In this document: positions 34,586-43,455 of the stretch, in pieces | How the letters are laid out: each line of letters begins with the position of its first letter | Numbering within the stretch: the first letter of the stretch is position 1 | Origin: Armatimonas rosea | GTDB lineage: Bacteria > Armatimonadota > Armatimonadia > Armatimonadales > Armatimonadaceae | NCBI RefSeq assembly: GCF_014202505.1 | Contig: NZ_JACHGW010000001.1 | Span: 620,001-684,000 of the forward strand | Length of the DNA: 64,000 nucleotides | Direction of reading: 5' to 3' | Program-made: the position numbers and the translations under genes | Notes under the pieces: model-generated | Database searches by the model: none | Told to the model about the DNA's origin: nothing | What the model saw: the letters and a program-made list of their open reading frames with translations, nothing else

Positions 34586-35772
34586 CCTCCTCCGCCTCCG
34601 CGTCTGATGCCCCGCGTGCCTCGCTCCTGGTGCTGGGAACCGCCGCCTTTCTCGTCCAAGCCGACTCCCGCGTGGTCGATCCACTCCTGAAGATTATCGC
34701 GGGGGACTTTCATGTCACGAAAGAGGGGGCCAGTATCGCGCTGACCCTCTATGCCTTTGCCTACGGGCTCTTCCAGCTCTTCTACGGCCCGCTGGGGGAT
34801 CGGATTGGCAAGCTCAAGGTGATGGCGGCCGCCCTGGGAGCGTTCTCGCTCACCGAGCTGGCCGGGACCTTTATGCCCAGCCTCCCGCTCTTCACCGTCC
34901 TGCGCTTTCTCACGGGCATGTGCGCCGCCGCGGTGATCCCACTCTCCTTGGGCTATATCGGCGATAAGTTCCCCGCCAGTGAGCGCCAGATCACGCTGGG
35001 GCGCTTCATGAGTGCGCTGATGCTCGGGCAGATCCTGGGGAGTGCTCTGGGAGGAGTCTTCGGCGACTACCTGAGCTGGCGGGTGATCTACCGGGTCTTT
35101 GCAGGGATCTCGCTGGTCATGACCCTGCTCCTGCTCCGCGAGAGCCAGCGCGTCCCCGAGGCACCGCGCCCGGAGCGAAAGTTCTCGTTTGCGCCCTACC
35201 TCACCCTCTGGGCCAAGCCCATGACCCGCGTGGTGCTGGTTGTGGCCTTTATCGAGGGCTTCTTTATCTTCGGGGGCCTGCCGTTTCTGGGGGCCTCACT
35301 CCGGGAGCGCTTCGATCTCTCGTACAAGACCATCGGGCTTCTCCTGGGCTGCTTTGGGATCGGGGGCTTGATCTACAGCGCGAGTGTCAAGAAGCTAGTG
35401 CCCAAGATCGGGGAGCTCGGGACCCTGCTCCTGGGCGGCTCGCTCTTACTTATCGGCTACTCGCTCATTGGCTGGCTTCCGGTCTGGTGGCTCTTTGTTC
35501 CCGCGATTGTGATCTTTGGGATGGGCTACTACACCATGCACGGCCCGATCCAGACCCGCGCCACCGAGCTCGCCCCGGAGATGCGGGGCACCGCCGTGGC
35601 GCTCTTTGCCTTCGCGTTCTTTCTGGGGCAGGCTGCCGGTCCCGCTGTGATGGGGCAGGTGCTCAAGCACGGGGGCTACGGGGTCGGGTTCCCGCTCGCG
35701 GGGGCAGGGCTCTTTGTCTTGGCCTTGGTGGCACGGTCGCTGTTCGGGGCGGGGAGCAAGGCGGCCCGCTAG
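34582..35772 (+). CDS. MFS transporter
   Basis: A 396-aa polytopic protein with about 12 transmembrane segments. GPLGDRIGKLKVM between helices 2 and 3 is the MFS motif A (GxxxDRxGxxx). Size and pattern fit the DHA1 drug/metabolite efflux group (Bcr/CmlA-like), substrate unknown. GTG start nested in the TPR gene stop. Confidence 0.88.
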   Translation: MTSSASASDAPRASLLVLGTAAFLVQADSRVVDPLLKIIAGDFHVTKEGASIALTLYAFAYGLFQLFYGPLGDRIGKLKVMAAALGAFSLTELAGTFMPSLPLFTVLRFLTGMCAAAVIPLSLGYIGDKFPASERQITLGRFMSALMLGQILGSALGGVFGDYLSWRVIYRVFAGISLVMTLLLLRESQRVPEAPRPERKFSFAPYLTLWAKPMTRVVLVVAFIEGFFIFGGLPFLGASLRERFDLSYKTIGLLLGCFGIGGLIYSASVKKLVPKIGELGTLLLGGSLLLIGYSLIGWLPVWWLFVPAIVIFGMGYYTMHGPIQTRATELAPEMRGTAVALFAFAFFLGQAAGPAVMGQVLKHGGYGVGFPLAGAGLFVLALVARSLFGAGSKAAR

Positions 35773-35787
35773 AGCGGCTCGCTCGCC

Positions 35788-35927
35788 ATGGAAATGCCTA
35801 ACCCGCCGCGATCCTGCTCCTCTACACCCTCGCGGAGCTTCGGGAGCTACGGCGGGAGCTGGCGGTTCTGGCGCAGATGCCCGTGGAGCCGCCTGTGCCA
35901 CAAGCGCAGCACTACGGGCCGCAGTAA
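35788..35927 (+). pseudogene. Possible frameshifted small coding remnant
   Basis: From 35811 a 38-residue frame to TAA at 35925 reads ILLLYTLAELRELRREL and continues with a Pro-rich tail, with codon bias and heptad pattern like real genes, but it has no start and an in-frame stop just upstream. An ATG at 35788 would join it after a one-base shift. Coding status uncertain. Confidence 0.25.
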
Positions 35928-35963
35928 GCCAGGAGATAGGTTCGGCGGTACAATAGCGATAGC

Positions 35964-36245
35964 ATGAATGATAAAGGACGAGCAAAGGGAATGGTTTACG
36001 ATGAGTTTATCCAGCTCATTGCACAAGGGGGCGGTCCGGAAGCCGTTGTCGCCTTTCGCCCTTCGGATTCGGCCCAAAAGCGTGCCTATGAGCTTGTGGA
36101 TCGCAAGAGAGCAGGCAGTCTCACTCCTGAGGAGGAGAGCGAGCTGAGCCATTTTTTGCAGCTAGAGCACCTGGTTCGCATGGCTAAAATTCGAGCACGA
36201 ATGATCCAAGTCGAAACTACGCCAGCACCTGCACAAGCCGCATAA
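35964..36245 (+). CDS. Small helical protein paired with HNH nuclease
   Basis: A 93-aa protein, highly charged and helical: YDEFIQLIAQGGGPEAVVAFRPS then ELSHFLQLEHLVRMAKIRAR. I recall close relatives in cyanobacteria and other bacteria directly upstream of an HNH endonuclease gene, as here (4-nt gap). A regulator or antitoxin-like partner is possible but unproven. TACAAT lies 9 nt upstream of the ATG (35949-35954). Confidence 0.72.
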   Translation: MNDKGRAKGMVYDEFIQLIAQGGGPEAVVAFRPSDSAQKRAYELVDRKRAGSLTPEEESELSHFLQLEHLVRMAKIRARMIQVETTPAPAQAA

Positions 36246-36249
36246 AAAC

Positions 36250-36666
36250 GTGAGCCGTACCTACATTTCCCAGATACTTCGTCGGCAAGTCAGTGAACGT
36301 GCACGACGGTGTTGTGAGTATTGCCTGCTTCACGAAGACGATGCGACGATCTCCCATGAGGTCGATCATATCGTGGCGGAGAAGCATGGTGGACTCACTA
36401 TTCTTGACAACCTGGCCTATGCCTGCTTTCTCTGCAATAGTAACAAAGGCAGTGACCTCGCTTCCCTATCCTTGACGGGTGAGCTGGCGCGATTCTTTAA
36501 TCCACGCACCGATATTTGGAGTCAGCACTTTCGCATTGTTGGGGAGCTGATCGTGCCCACGACTGCGATTGGGGAAGCCACGGAGCGCATCTTTCAGTTC
36601 AATACCCCGGAGCGTTGCGAAGAACGCTGGGGACTTCAAGTGCTAAATCGCTTCCCGACAGGTTAG
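36250..36666 (+). CDS. HNH endonuclease
   Basis: A 138-aa HNH nuclease with GTG start. Two zinc knuckles (C22-x2-C25 and C59-x2-C62) frame the catalytic element SHEVDHIVAEKHGG (H40) and LDNLAYACFLCNSNKG (N54, N63). Cleaves DNA; biological role unknown. Immediately downstream of the small partner gene at 35964. Confidence 0.85.
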   Translation: MSRTYISQILRRQVSERARRCCEYCLLHEDDATISHEVDHIVAEKHGGLTILDNLAYACFLCNSNKGSDLASLSLTGELARFFNPRTDIWSQHFRIVGELIVPTTAIGEATERIFQFNTPERCEERWGLQVLNRFPTG

Positions 36667-36669
36667 AAT
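36664..36669 (+). promoter_or_regulatory. -10 hexamer TAGAAT, start-proximal
   Basis: TAGAAT beginning within the last codons of the HNH gene, 6 nt upstream of the ATG at 36676. Predicts a leaderless rhamnosidase mRNA. Confidence 0.5.
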
Positions 36670-36675
36670 GTCTGC

Positions 36676-39228
36676 ATGCAATCAACGGCACTGACGGCGG
36701 TGAACCTGCGCTGCGAGTATCGCAGCAACCCCTTGGGGATCGACTCTCTGGCTCCACGGCTCTCCTGGGAGCTGCGGACGTCGCAAAATGGCGAGCGGCA
36801 GACCGCCTACCAGGTGCTCGCGACCACCAGCAAAGACGGCGGTGGGAGCGTGCTCTGGGACTCGGGGCGGGTGGTAGGAAGCGACTCGATCCAGGTGGCC
36901 TACGCGGGCAAGAAGCTCGCGAGTGGTCAGCGGGTCTTCTGGCGCGTGCGGGCCTGGAACAAGGCCGACCAGCCGGGGCCGTGGAGCCGCGAGGCGAGCT
37001 TTGAGATGGGCCTGCTGACGCCTTCGGACTGGAGCGGGGCGCAGTGGATCCGAGACCCGAAGCCCGCCCCCGAGAATCCCTACGCCGACGATCCCCTGCC
37101 GCTGTTTGGGAAGAGCTTCGTCCTGCCGCGTGCGGTGCGGTCTGCGCGGTTGTTCGTGACCGGGCTGGGGTACTTTGAGGCGAGTGTGAACGGCACCAAC
37201 CCTAGCGATGCGACCCTGGAGCCGGGCTGGACCAACTACGAAAAGCGGGTCTACTACCGGACGCTTGATGTCACCAAGCTCCTCAAGCGCGGCGAGAACG
37301 CCCTCGAAGTTCTGGTGGGCAATGGCTGGTGGCACCCCCTGCCGCTGGTCATGTTCGGCGGCGCGGCGTTCCTGCCCAAGACCCTCCCGACCGGGCGGCC
37401 GCGCTGCATCGCCAAGCTGGAGATCGAGCTGAGCGATGGCACGAAACAAACCGTTGTCACCGACACGAGCTGGAGCGTGCGCGACAGTGCCCTGCGCTTC
37501 CAGAACAACTACATCGGGGAGGTCTGGGATGCGCGGGAGGCGGGCAAGGGGCTCGCGCGGCAAGCTGTTTTAGCGACCGAGCCGGTCGGCCCGCTCCAGT
37601 GCGAGCCCCAGCCGCCCATCAAGGTGATCGGGACACGTCGCGCAAGTGTGCTCAGTGAGCTCAAGCCGGGTGTCTTTCTGCTCGATGCGGGTGTGAATCA
37701 AGCGGGGCGGGTGCGGCTGACACTGAAGAACACCAAGCCCGGACAGAAGCTCGTGCTGCGCTACGGGGAGCTGCTCCACAAAGACGGCACCCTGAACCCG
37801 ATGACGGGGGTCTGTGGGCAGATCAAGGGGGGGAATAAAGAGCGCCATAGCGCCCCCAAAGACAGCGAGCGGCCGCATATCCCCGCCATTCAGGAGGATG
37901 TCTTTCTCTGTGCCGGGGCCGCGGAGGAGACCTTCCAGACCCACTTTGTCTTCCGGGGCTTCCGCTATCTTGAGGTGAGCGGCGTGACCGAGAAACCCAC
38001 CGCTCTGGTGCAGTCCATGGCCGCATCAGTGGAGAGCGCGGGGGAGTTCTCTTGCTCCGAGCCGCTACTGAATCAGATCCAAGAGGTCACGCGCCGGACC
38101 TTTCTCTCCAACCTCTTCTCGGTGCAGTCCGACTGCCCGCACCGGGAGAAGTTCGGCTACGGCGGCGATATTGTCGCCACCCGCGATGCCTTCCTCTACA
38201 ACTTCGACATGGCCGCGCTCTACGCCAAGATTGTCACGGACTACGCCGATGCCGCGCGCCCCGATGGCTCCCTCCCCGACACGGCACCCTACGTGGGGCT
38301 CCAGTACTGTGGGGTCGGCTGGCCCATGGCGTTTCCGCTGCTCCAGACCGAGCTGCTGCGCTACTACGGCGAGACGCGGCTGATCGAGGCACACTACGCC
38401 ACGCTCGCGCGCTGGCTGGCGGGCACGGACGGTAAGAAGGGCCTCACGGATCATGAAGCGCGTGTTGGAAGCCCAGAAGAAGCCACGCTGCCGCTCCTCT
38501 ATGCCGAGTGTGCCCGCATGGCGGAGAAACTGGCGCTCCTCCTAGGCAAGCGTGGCGATGCGGCAAAGTGGCGCACGCTAGCCAAGACCACCACCGAGGC
38601 CTACCAGCGCGCCTTCCCCGATGCCCCGCCCACGCAGGCCGCCCTCGCCTATGCCCTGGAGTACGGGAAGCTCGATAGCACCGCCGAACAGCGGACGCTG
38701 GAGCGCCTGCTCGCGGACCTAAGAGCTCACGAGGGGCATGTGACGACGGGAATCTACGGGACGAAGTTTATGTTCGATGCCCTCTCGCGCCTCGGCCACG
38801 CGGAGGCTGCCTACACGTTCGCGACCAAGAAGACCGTGCCGTCGTGGGGCGCGATGATCGCCGGAGGCGCGACCACGCTCTGGGAGCACTGGGAGTTCTC
38901 CGACAATACGTTCTCGCACAACCACCCGATGTTTGGCTCGATCAGTGCGTGGTTCTTTGCCTGGCTCGGGGGAATCCAGCCCGCACACGATGCGATTGGC
39001 TTCGACAAGATCGAGCTACGTCCGCAGTTTGTGGCCGGACTGACCCAGGTGAAGGCGAGCTACAAGTCCCTCCGAGGGCCGATCAAGGTGGAGTGGCGAC
39101 GGACAGGCGCAAAGCTGGCGCTGAGTGTTGAGCTGCCTGTCGGCTGCACCGCTACCCTTCATCTCCCCGATGGCACGACAAAAGCACTGGAGAGCGGAAA
39201 GCACAGCGTGGTCGTAGCTGCCCCCTGA
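36676..39228 (+). CDS. Alpha-L-rhamnosidase, GH78
   Basis: An 850-aa GH78 enzyme of normal length. Fibronectin-like N-terminal domain (LSWELRTSQNGERQTAYQV), rhamnosidase N domain (VTGLGYFEASVNGTNPSD; GNGWWHPLP), then the (alpha/alpha)6 catalytic barrel with DCPHREKFGYGGDIVATRDA, and a C-terminal beta domain (GFDKIELRPQFV). Releases terminal alpha-L-rhamnose from glycans or glycosides. No signal peptide, so probably cytoplasmic. Its stop codon lies within the palindromic terminator at 39221-39252. Confidence 0.95.
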   Translation: MQSTALTAVNLRCEYRSNPLGIDSLAPRLSWELRTSQNGERQTAYQVLATTSKDGGGSVLWDSGRVVGSDSIQVAYAGKKLASGQRVFWRVRAWNKADQPGPWSREASFEMGLLTPSDWSGAQWIRDPKPAPENPYADDPLPLFGKSFVLPRAVRSARLFVTGLGYFEASVNGTNPSDATLEPGWTNYEKRVYYRTLDVTKLLKRGENALEVLVGNGWWHPLPLVMFGGAAFLPKTLPTGRPRCIAKLEIELSDGTKQTVVTDTSWSVRDSALRFQNNYIGEVWDAREAGKGLARQAVLATEPVGPLQCEPQPPIKVIGTRRASVLSELKPGVFLLDAGVNQAGRVRLTLKNTKPGQKLVLRYGELLHKDGTLNPMTGVCGQIKGGNKERHSAPKDSERPHIPAIQEDVFLCAGAAEETFQTHFVFRGFRYLEVSGVTEKPTALVQSMAASVESAGEFSCSEPLLNQIQEVTRRTFLSNLFSVQSDCPHREKFGYGGDIVATRDAFLYNFDMAALYAKIVTDYADAARPDGSLPDTAPYVGLQYCGVGWPMAFPLLQTELLRYYGETRLIEAHYATLARWLAGTDGKKGLTDHEARVGSPEEATLPLLYAECARMAEKLALLLGKRGDAAKWRTLAKTTTEAYQRAFPDAPPTQAALAYALEYGKLDSTAEQRTLERLLADLRAHEGHVTTGIYGTKFMFDALSRLGHAEAAYTFATKKTVPSWGAMIAGGATTLWEHWEFSDNTFSHNHPMFGSISAWFFAWLGGIQPAHDAIGFDKIELRPQFVAGLTQVKASYKSLRGPIKVEWRRTGAKLALSVELPVGCTATLHLPDGTTKALESGKHSVVVAAP

Positions 39229-39252
39229 CCCCCACAAGTGGGGGTCAGGGGG
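39221..39252. terminator. Perfect 14-bp palindrome containing the stop codons of two convergent genes
   Basis: CCCCCTGACCCCCA (39221-39234), loop CAAG, TGGGGGTCAGGGGG (39239-39252). The TGA of the rhamnosidase and that of the Sir2 gene sit at symmetric places in the two arms. No T-run, so intrinsic termination would be weak. Confidence 0.7.
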
Positions 39253-39970
39253 CCAAGAGTACCGGCAAGAGCTCCTCAGCGCGCCCGACAAACTCGTCGT
39301 GGAGGTAGGGGTTTTCGTGGCGTGACGGCTCGATATTGACCGAGACGCAGTGCGCTCCGGCATCGTAGGCATCGAGGAGCAAGTAGGCGGCGGGAATCAC
39401 GACACTACTGGTGCCGACCACCAGAAACAGATCGCAGCCACGGAGCGCGGCGGCGGCTTGTACAATCGCCTGCTCGGGGAGGGTCTCGCCAAACAACACG
39501 ACATCGGGGCGCAGGGGCGCGCCACACGCTGGGCAGAGTGGGAGCGTGTCGTAGCTGGCTTCGTCGTAGAAGGGCGGCAGGTTGCACTGGGTGCAGCGCG
39601 TCCGCAAGCCCGAGCCGTGTAGCTCGATGACATTCTCACTCCCTGCACGCTGGTGCAAGTTATCAACATTCTGTGTGATGACTGTCACCGAGCCCGGCCA
39701 GCGTTTTTGCGCCTCTGCAAGGGCAAGGTGCGCTGCGTTTGGCCCCACAGAGAGCGCGGTCGCCCGCCGCTCGGAGTAGAGCTTCCAGAGCTCGGGGAGG
39801 CGGGTGGGGATGGACTCGGCGTGGACAATCTTAGCGAGCTCGTCGTTCTCCCACAAGCCCCCCGGCCCACGGTAGGTCGGTAGCCCCGACGCCACGGAGA
39901 CGCCCGCGCCTGTCAGGATCACAGCGCGATGGTACTTGGTGCCAATGCCGAGTGGAGAAATAGTGTTCAT
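39245..39970 (-). CDS. Sir2-family NAD-dependent protein deacylase
   Basis: A 241-aa sirtuin: NAD-binding [17 protein letters not shown] (21-37), [12 protein letters not shown] (99-110), catalytic His in IELHGS (H118), and zinc ligands C126/C129 and C146/C149. Removes acyl groups from lysines using NAD+. Complete by family length. Alone in orientation with the ankyrin gene upstream, 30 nt away. Confidence 0.93.
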   Translation of the reverse strand: MNTISPLGIGTKYHRAVILTGAGVSVASGLPTYRGPGGLWENDELAKIVHAESIPTRLPELWKLYSERRATALSVGPNAAHLALAEAQKRWPGSVTVITQNVDNLHQRAGSENVIELHGSGLRTRCTQCNLPPFYDEASYDTLPLCPACGAPLRPDVVLFGETLPEQAIVQAAAALRGCDLFLVVGTSSVVIPAAYLLLDAYDAGAHCVSVNIEPSRHENPYLHDEFVGRAEELLPVLLAP

Positions 39971-40000
39971 GTTACTTTATTGCGGTGCGAAGCGCTCTTG

Positions 40001-40774
40001 CTAAACAGATGTCGGCGCGGCCTCCAAAAGAGCCAGAATCTCCTTTGCGTTGTCGGCGACCCACTGCCACTCAGGCTCCTCACGGGCGATTTCTTCGCGT
40101 TTCTTGACCTCGCGCTGCGCCCGTGCTAGCGGTGTCTCCCCATAGTGATTCGCCACGAAGGGGTTCGCTCCGCTTGCTAAGAGTAGCTCCACACACGTGA
40201 CACAGTGCTCCGAGATGGCGTAGTGGAGGGGACTACTGCCCCCGTTGTCGAGCGCATTGGGATTGGCTCTCAGCTCCAGCAGTATACGGACACTGCTAGG
40301 ATTGGCAACATCCCCGGCAAGCGCCCAGTGGAGTGGCGTTCCCCCGCTGCTGGCCCGTGCCTCCAGAGGAGCCCCCGCCGCGACCAGCAGGCGGATGATC
40401 TTCTCCTGCGCCGGAGGATCGCCGCCCTGCGTCTCCGAGTGCCAGCAGATGGCATGGAGCGGTGTCCAGCCCCGGACATCTGCGGCAAGCGACGCACCGT
40501 GTTTGAGTAAGAAAGCTACTCCCTCGGGCTGCTGGCAGAAGGCAATCCAGTACAGGCGGCTCTCACCTTGCTGGCGAGTGCGCTCCAGGGGCACGCCCGC
40601 GTCCAGAAGAAGCTCTGCAATCTCAATAAACCCCGATGTGAGAGCGACATCGAGCAGGTCGTAGTCATACTCCGTGTCAAGCCAGTCCAGGGGCGCACCT
40701 TGTGCCAGGCAGGCTCTCGCTTGCTCCAGCCAGCCAAACTCAACAGCATCCGCAAGTGGGTTCGCGTAGGGCAT
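40001..40774 (-). CDS. Ankyrin-repeat protein
   Basis: A 257-aa soluble protein with about six ankyrin repeats, e.g. RGWTPLHAICWHSET, GGTPLHWALAGDV, GGSSPLHYAISEH, NHYGETPLARAQ. Protein-protein interaction scaffold; partner unknown. TAGACT lies 9 nt before the ATG on the minus strand (40784-40789). Confidence 0.9.
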   Translation of the reverse strand: MPYANPLADAVEFGWLEQARACLAQGAPLDWLDTEYDYDLLDVALTSGFIEIAELLLDAGVPLERTRQQGESRLYWIAFCQQPEGVAFLLKHGASLAADVRGWTPLHAICWHSETQGGDPPAQEKIIRLLVAAGAPLEARASSGGTPLHWALAGDVANPSSVRILLELRANPNALDNGGSSPLHYAISEHCVTCVELLLASGANPFVANHYGETPLARAQREVKKREEIAREEPEWQWVADNAKEILALLEAAPTSV

Positions 40775-40847
40775 CGTTTTCTCAGTCTAACACAGAGGGA
40801 GCTTGCTTGTTTTAGCAGAAGTAAGACTGAGGCGACAGGGAGTTGTT

Positions 40848-41645
40848 ATGGAACGCATTTTACTAGTTGGGCTAGAGCCGCACGAGGGCGAGGAGCTGGG
40901 GGCGGTGCTGGCGGAGAGCTTTCGGGTGAGCGCTTGGACAAGCCTGCCCCCGATCACGGTGGACGACGGCCAGCTTTTTGTGCCACGGCAAAATGGCCCC
41001 GGTCAGCTGAGGGTGGACCGGGTGGTCTTTCATGGGGTCTTTGCCGACGACATGGACTTCTTTGCGGGGCTGGCGCTCTGGGGAGGGCCGTGCCTGCCCG
41101 ACCCACACGCACTCCTGGCCTCGCGCCTGAAGCTGCCGTGTCTGGCCAAGGCCCTGGCGGTCAGCCGGTTTGGTGCTCCCAAGCGGGGCTACCTCGCGCC
41201 GGGGGCGACCCTCTGGAGCGACTCGGAGCGGGTGGCGAAGTGGGGCAACTGGCACTGCGGGGAGAACAAGACACGGTTTACGGGGCGCTTTGAGCACGAC
41301 GAGGCCTGCGTGATCGAGCCTTTTCTGCCGGGCCGCTCGGTGCGGGTTGCGGTGCTAGGCGAGAAGGCGTGGCAGATCGAGCTTGCGGGAGAGGACTGGA
41401 AAAAGAGCATCCACGACAGCCGCGCGGCTCTGGAGAGCATCGCCGATCCCGAGCTCCTGGCGGATACGCGTGCGCTACAAGAGGCCTTTGGGCTCCCCTG
41501 GATCGCCTGCGACTACATTGTCGCCGCGGAGGGCCAGAAGTTCTTGCTTGAGGTCAATGCCATGCCCAATGTGAGCCGCTTCCCCGAGCTCTGGGAGGCG
41601 TTTCAGGAGCAAGTCCGCGCATGGTGCGCTCGAGAGCGGGGTTAG
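40848..41645 (+). CDS. ATP-grasp family ligase-like protein
   Basis: A 265-aa protein beginning ERILLVGLEPHEGEE. The C-terminal half has ATP-grasp features: KWGNWHCGENKTRF, a lid/nucleotide block VIEPFLPGRSVRVAVL, and the metal-binding LLEVNAMPNVSRFPE. Similar to RimK-type ATP-dependent carboxylate-amine ligases but the N-terminal domain is unfamiliar. Product unknown. Start at 40848 (MERILLVG) chosen over an earlier in-frame start by the family-like N-terminus and CAGGGAG upstream. Confidence 0.75.
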   Translation: MERILLVGLEPHEGEELGAVLAESFRVSAWTSLPPITVDDGQLFVPRQNGPGQLRVDRVVFHGVFADDMDFFAGLALWGGPCLPDPHALLASRLKLPCLAKALAVSRFGAPKRGYLAPGATLWSDSERVAKWGNWHCGENKTRFTGRFEHDEACVIEPFLPGRSVRVAVLGEKAWQIELAGEDWKKSIHDSRAALESIADPELLADTRALQEAFGLPWIACDYIVAAEGQKFLLEVNAMPNVSRFPELWEAFQEQVRAWCARERG

Positions 41646-41685
41646 CAGAGAGCTCCGAAATCCGTGTATACTAGACACCTAGGTA

Positions 41686-42996
41686 ATGAACAAGCCCGAG
41701 ACCTTTGCCACGCACCTGCGCCGCTCTCGTCTTGAGCGTGGGCTCTCCCAAGCGGAGCTGGCACAGCGTGTCGGGGTCAGCAAGACCACCCTGGGGAACT
41801 GGGAGTCTGAGCGAACACTTCCTAGTGCGCCTGAGCTGGGGAGCCTGATGGAGGCGCTCTCCCTGGGAGGGCAAGACCAGCGAGCTCTCCGTCGGCTCGT
41901 CGCGCTCCCCCGGGCTCTGGTCACCCTGCCGCCCCAAGAGCGCCCGCCGCTGACCGGGGGGCTCCTACGGGCACTGCGCCTGCGCCGCGGCCTGACCCAG
42001 AGCGAGGTGGCGCGTCGGCTCCAGATGCGCCAGGGCACCCTTGCCAAGTGGGAAAAATCCGAGGACTGGCCCAGCACGGAGCGGCTCACCGCGCTCTGCA
42101 TGGTCCTCGGTGCCCACCCTGCCGAGGTGGAGGCTATCCTGGGAGGGGCCTTTCTTCCCCAGCCGCTCCCCTGGGATGCCTCCCCCGAGTGGCTCAACGA
42201 AGAGGTCGATCTCCTGCGCAACGCGGTCGGGGACAAGCCAGGCCAGGCTCTCCTGGATCTACGCTTCCTGGAGCTAGAGGCGCTGCTACAGCTCCGCGCG
42301 GAGGAGCCTGCGGTACGTGAGCTTCTCTGGCAGCTCTGGATTATCCATGCGATCTATTTCTGCTACCAGGCCCGCTACGAAGAAGCCCTCCAGTATACCA
42401 ACCGTCTCTTGGAGATTCCCCACGATCTGAGCAAGGCCTGTAGTGCTCCTTTTCAGGTTGCGGCGATCAAGAAAGCGACTGCACTGCTACGCCCCCTGGA
42501 AGTACCGGGTGCCTACCGGCCCCGCCAGACACGCGCCGCTCTCTCCTTCCTTCTCGCCCAGCAGACACAGATTGTTATCCCAGAGTGCCAAGCATGGTAC
42601 TGGATGTATCTGGGGGAGCTCTTTATCATGGACCGTGCCTACGACGAAGCGGAGCGCTGTATCGAGCGCTCCAACGCGATCCCGCACCCCGACCTCGAGC
42701 GTATCGAGACCCCCGAGGCGCGCTTGCTCACGGCAAACCATCTGATCGACCTGGGAAAGCCGCAAGAGGGGCTGACCCTACTGGATGCCCCGATCCTGGA
42801 GAGGGAGGCGAATCGCTCCCCCTGGATTCGGCTCCGTCGTACCCACTACCGGGCGAAGGCGCTCGTGGAGCTACAGGAAGTTGCGGAGGCAGACGAGCTG
42901 ATCCGCCAGAGCTATGCGCTCATGGAGGCCCATCAGCTTGAGGTAATGCGGGGAGCGGTCGATACCCTTGCCTTCCGCATGGTGCATCTCCCGTAA
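41686..42996 (+). CDS. Tandem XRE-HTH regulator with C-terminal TPR-like region
   Basis: A 436-aa protein with two XRE-type helix-turn-helix domains in series: first LSQAELAQRVGVSKTTLGNW (about 20-39), second LTQSEVARRLQMRQGTLAKW (about 104-123), each followed by the usual E-x-x-W-P-S-type turn. Residues 190-436 form helical TPR-like repeats (YEEALQYTNRLLEIP; MDRAYDEAERCIERS). Likely a transcription factor sensing a peptide or protein through the TPR part. TATACT lies at 41667-41672, 13 nt from the start. Confidence 0.85.
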   Translation: MNKPETFATHLRRSRLERGLSQAELAQRVGVSKTTLGNWESERTLPSAPELGSLMEALSLGGQDQRALRRLVALPRALVTLPPQERPPLTGGLLRALRLRRGLTQSEVARRLQMRQGTLAKWEKSEDWPSTERLTALCMVLGAHPAEVEAILGGAFLPQPLPWDASPEWLNEEVDLLRNAVGDKPGQALLDLRFLELEALLQLRAEEPAVRELLWQLWIIHAIYFCYQARYEEALQYTNRLLEIPHDLSKACSAPFQVAAIKKATALLRPLEVPGAYRPRQTRAALSFLLAQQTQIVIPECQAWYWMYLGELFIMDRAYDEAERCIERSNAIPHPDLERIETPEARLLTANHLIDLGKPQEGLTLLDAPILEREANRSPWIRLRRTHYRAKALVELQEVAEADELIRQSYALMEAHQLEVMRGAVDTLAFRMVHLP

Positions 42997-43075
42997 TTTC
43001 ACACGAGTATTCGCGAAATCTGAGCTACCCAGAGGTTTAATTTCGGGTTATGATCGTGCGGGCTTTTCAAATTAT

Positions 43076-43390
43076 ATGGAATCAGACACGATCCTTGACA
43101 TGCAGACACTGGAGCGCCTCACTCCCCTCCTTCGTGTCTTCTCTCACCCTCTCCGCTTGCGGATTATCGACTTCCTTGAGACTATGGGGACTCCCCAGCG
43201 TGTGACCGATATTGTCAATGCGACTGAGGGAGCACCCCAGGCCATTGTCAGCCAGCAGCTGAAGATCCTGCGCGAGAGCGGGATTCTGGCTGCCGAGCGC
43301 CAGGGCAATAGTGTCTACTACTCCCTGGGACAGTCCAAGGGGGTGGCGCTACTGGGCTGTATCCGCAAGGTCAGTGCGACAGACAACTAA
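43076..43390 (+). CDS. ArsR-type winged-helix regulator
   Basis: A 104-aa winged-helix protein: LLRVFSHPLRLRIIDFLE, helix-turn-helix APQAIVSQQLKILRESGIL, wing AERQGNSVYYSL. No Cys metal-site pattern, so probably not a metal sensor. A TATGAT -10-like box lies at 43049-43054. ATG at 43076 chosen; a second ATG at 43100 is possible. Confidence 0.85.
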   Translation: MESDTILDMQTLERLTPLLRVFSHPLRLRIIDFLETMGTPQRVTDIVNATEGAPQAIVSQQLKILRESGILAAERQGNSVYYSLGQSKGVALLGCIRKVSATDN

Positions 43391-43394
43391 GTAA

Positions 43395-43446
43395 AAAACC
43401 AACGATGCCCCCTGGCGCTCTAGGCACCGGGGGACATCGTTGGTTT
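43395..43446. terminator. Bidirectional rho-independent terminator
   Basis: AAAACCAACGATGCCCCCTGG pairs with the sequence ending CATCGTTGGTTTT: about 20-bp stem with few mismatches and A/T runs on both sides, between convergent genes. Confidence 0.88.
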
Positions 43447-43455
43447 TGTAGGGCG

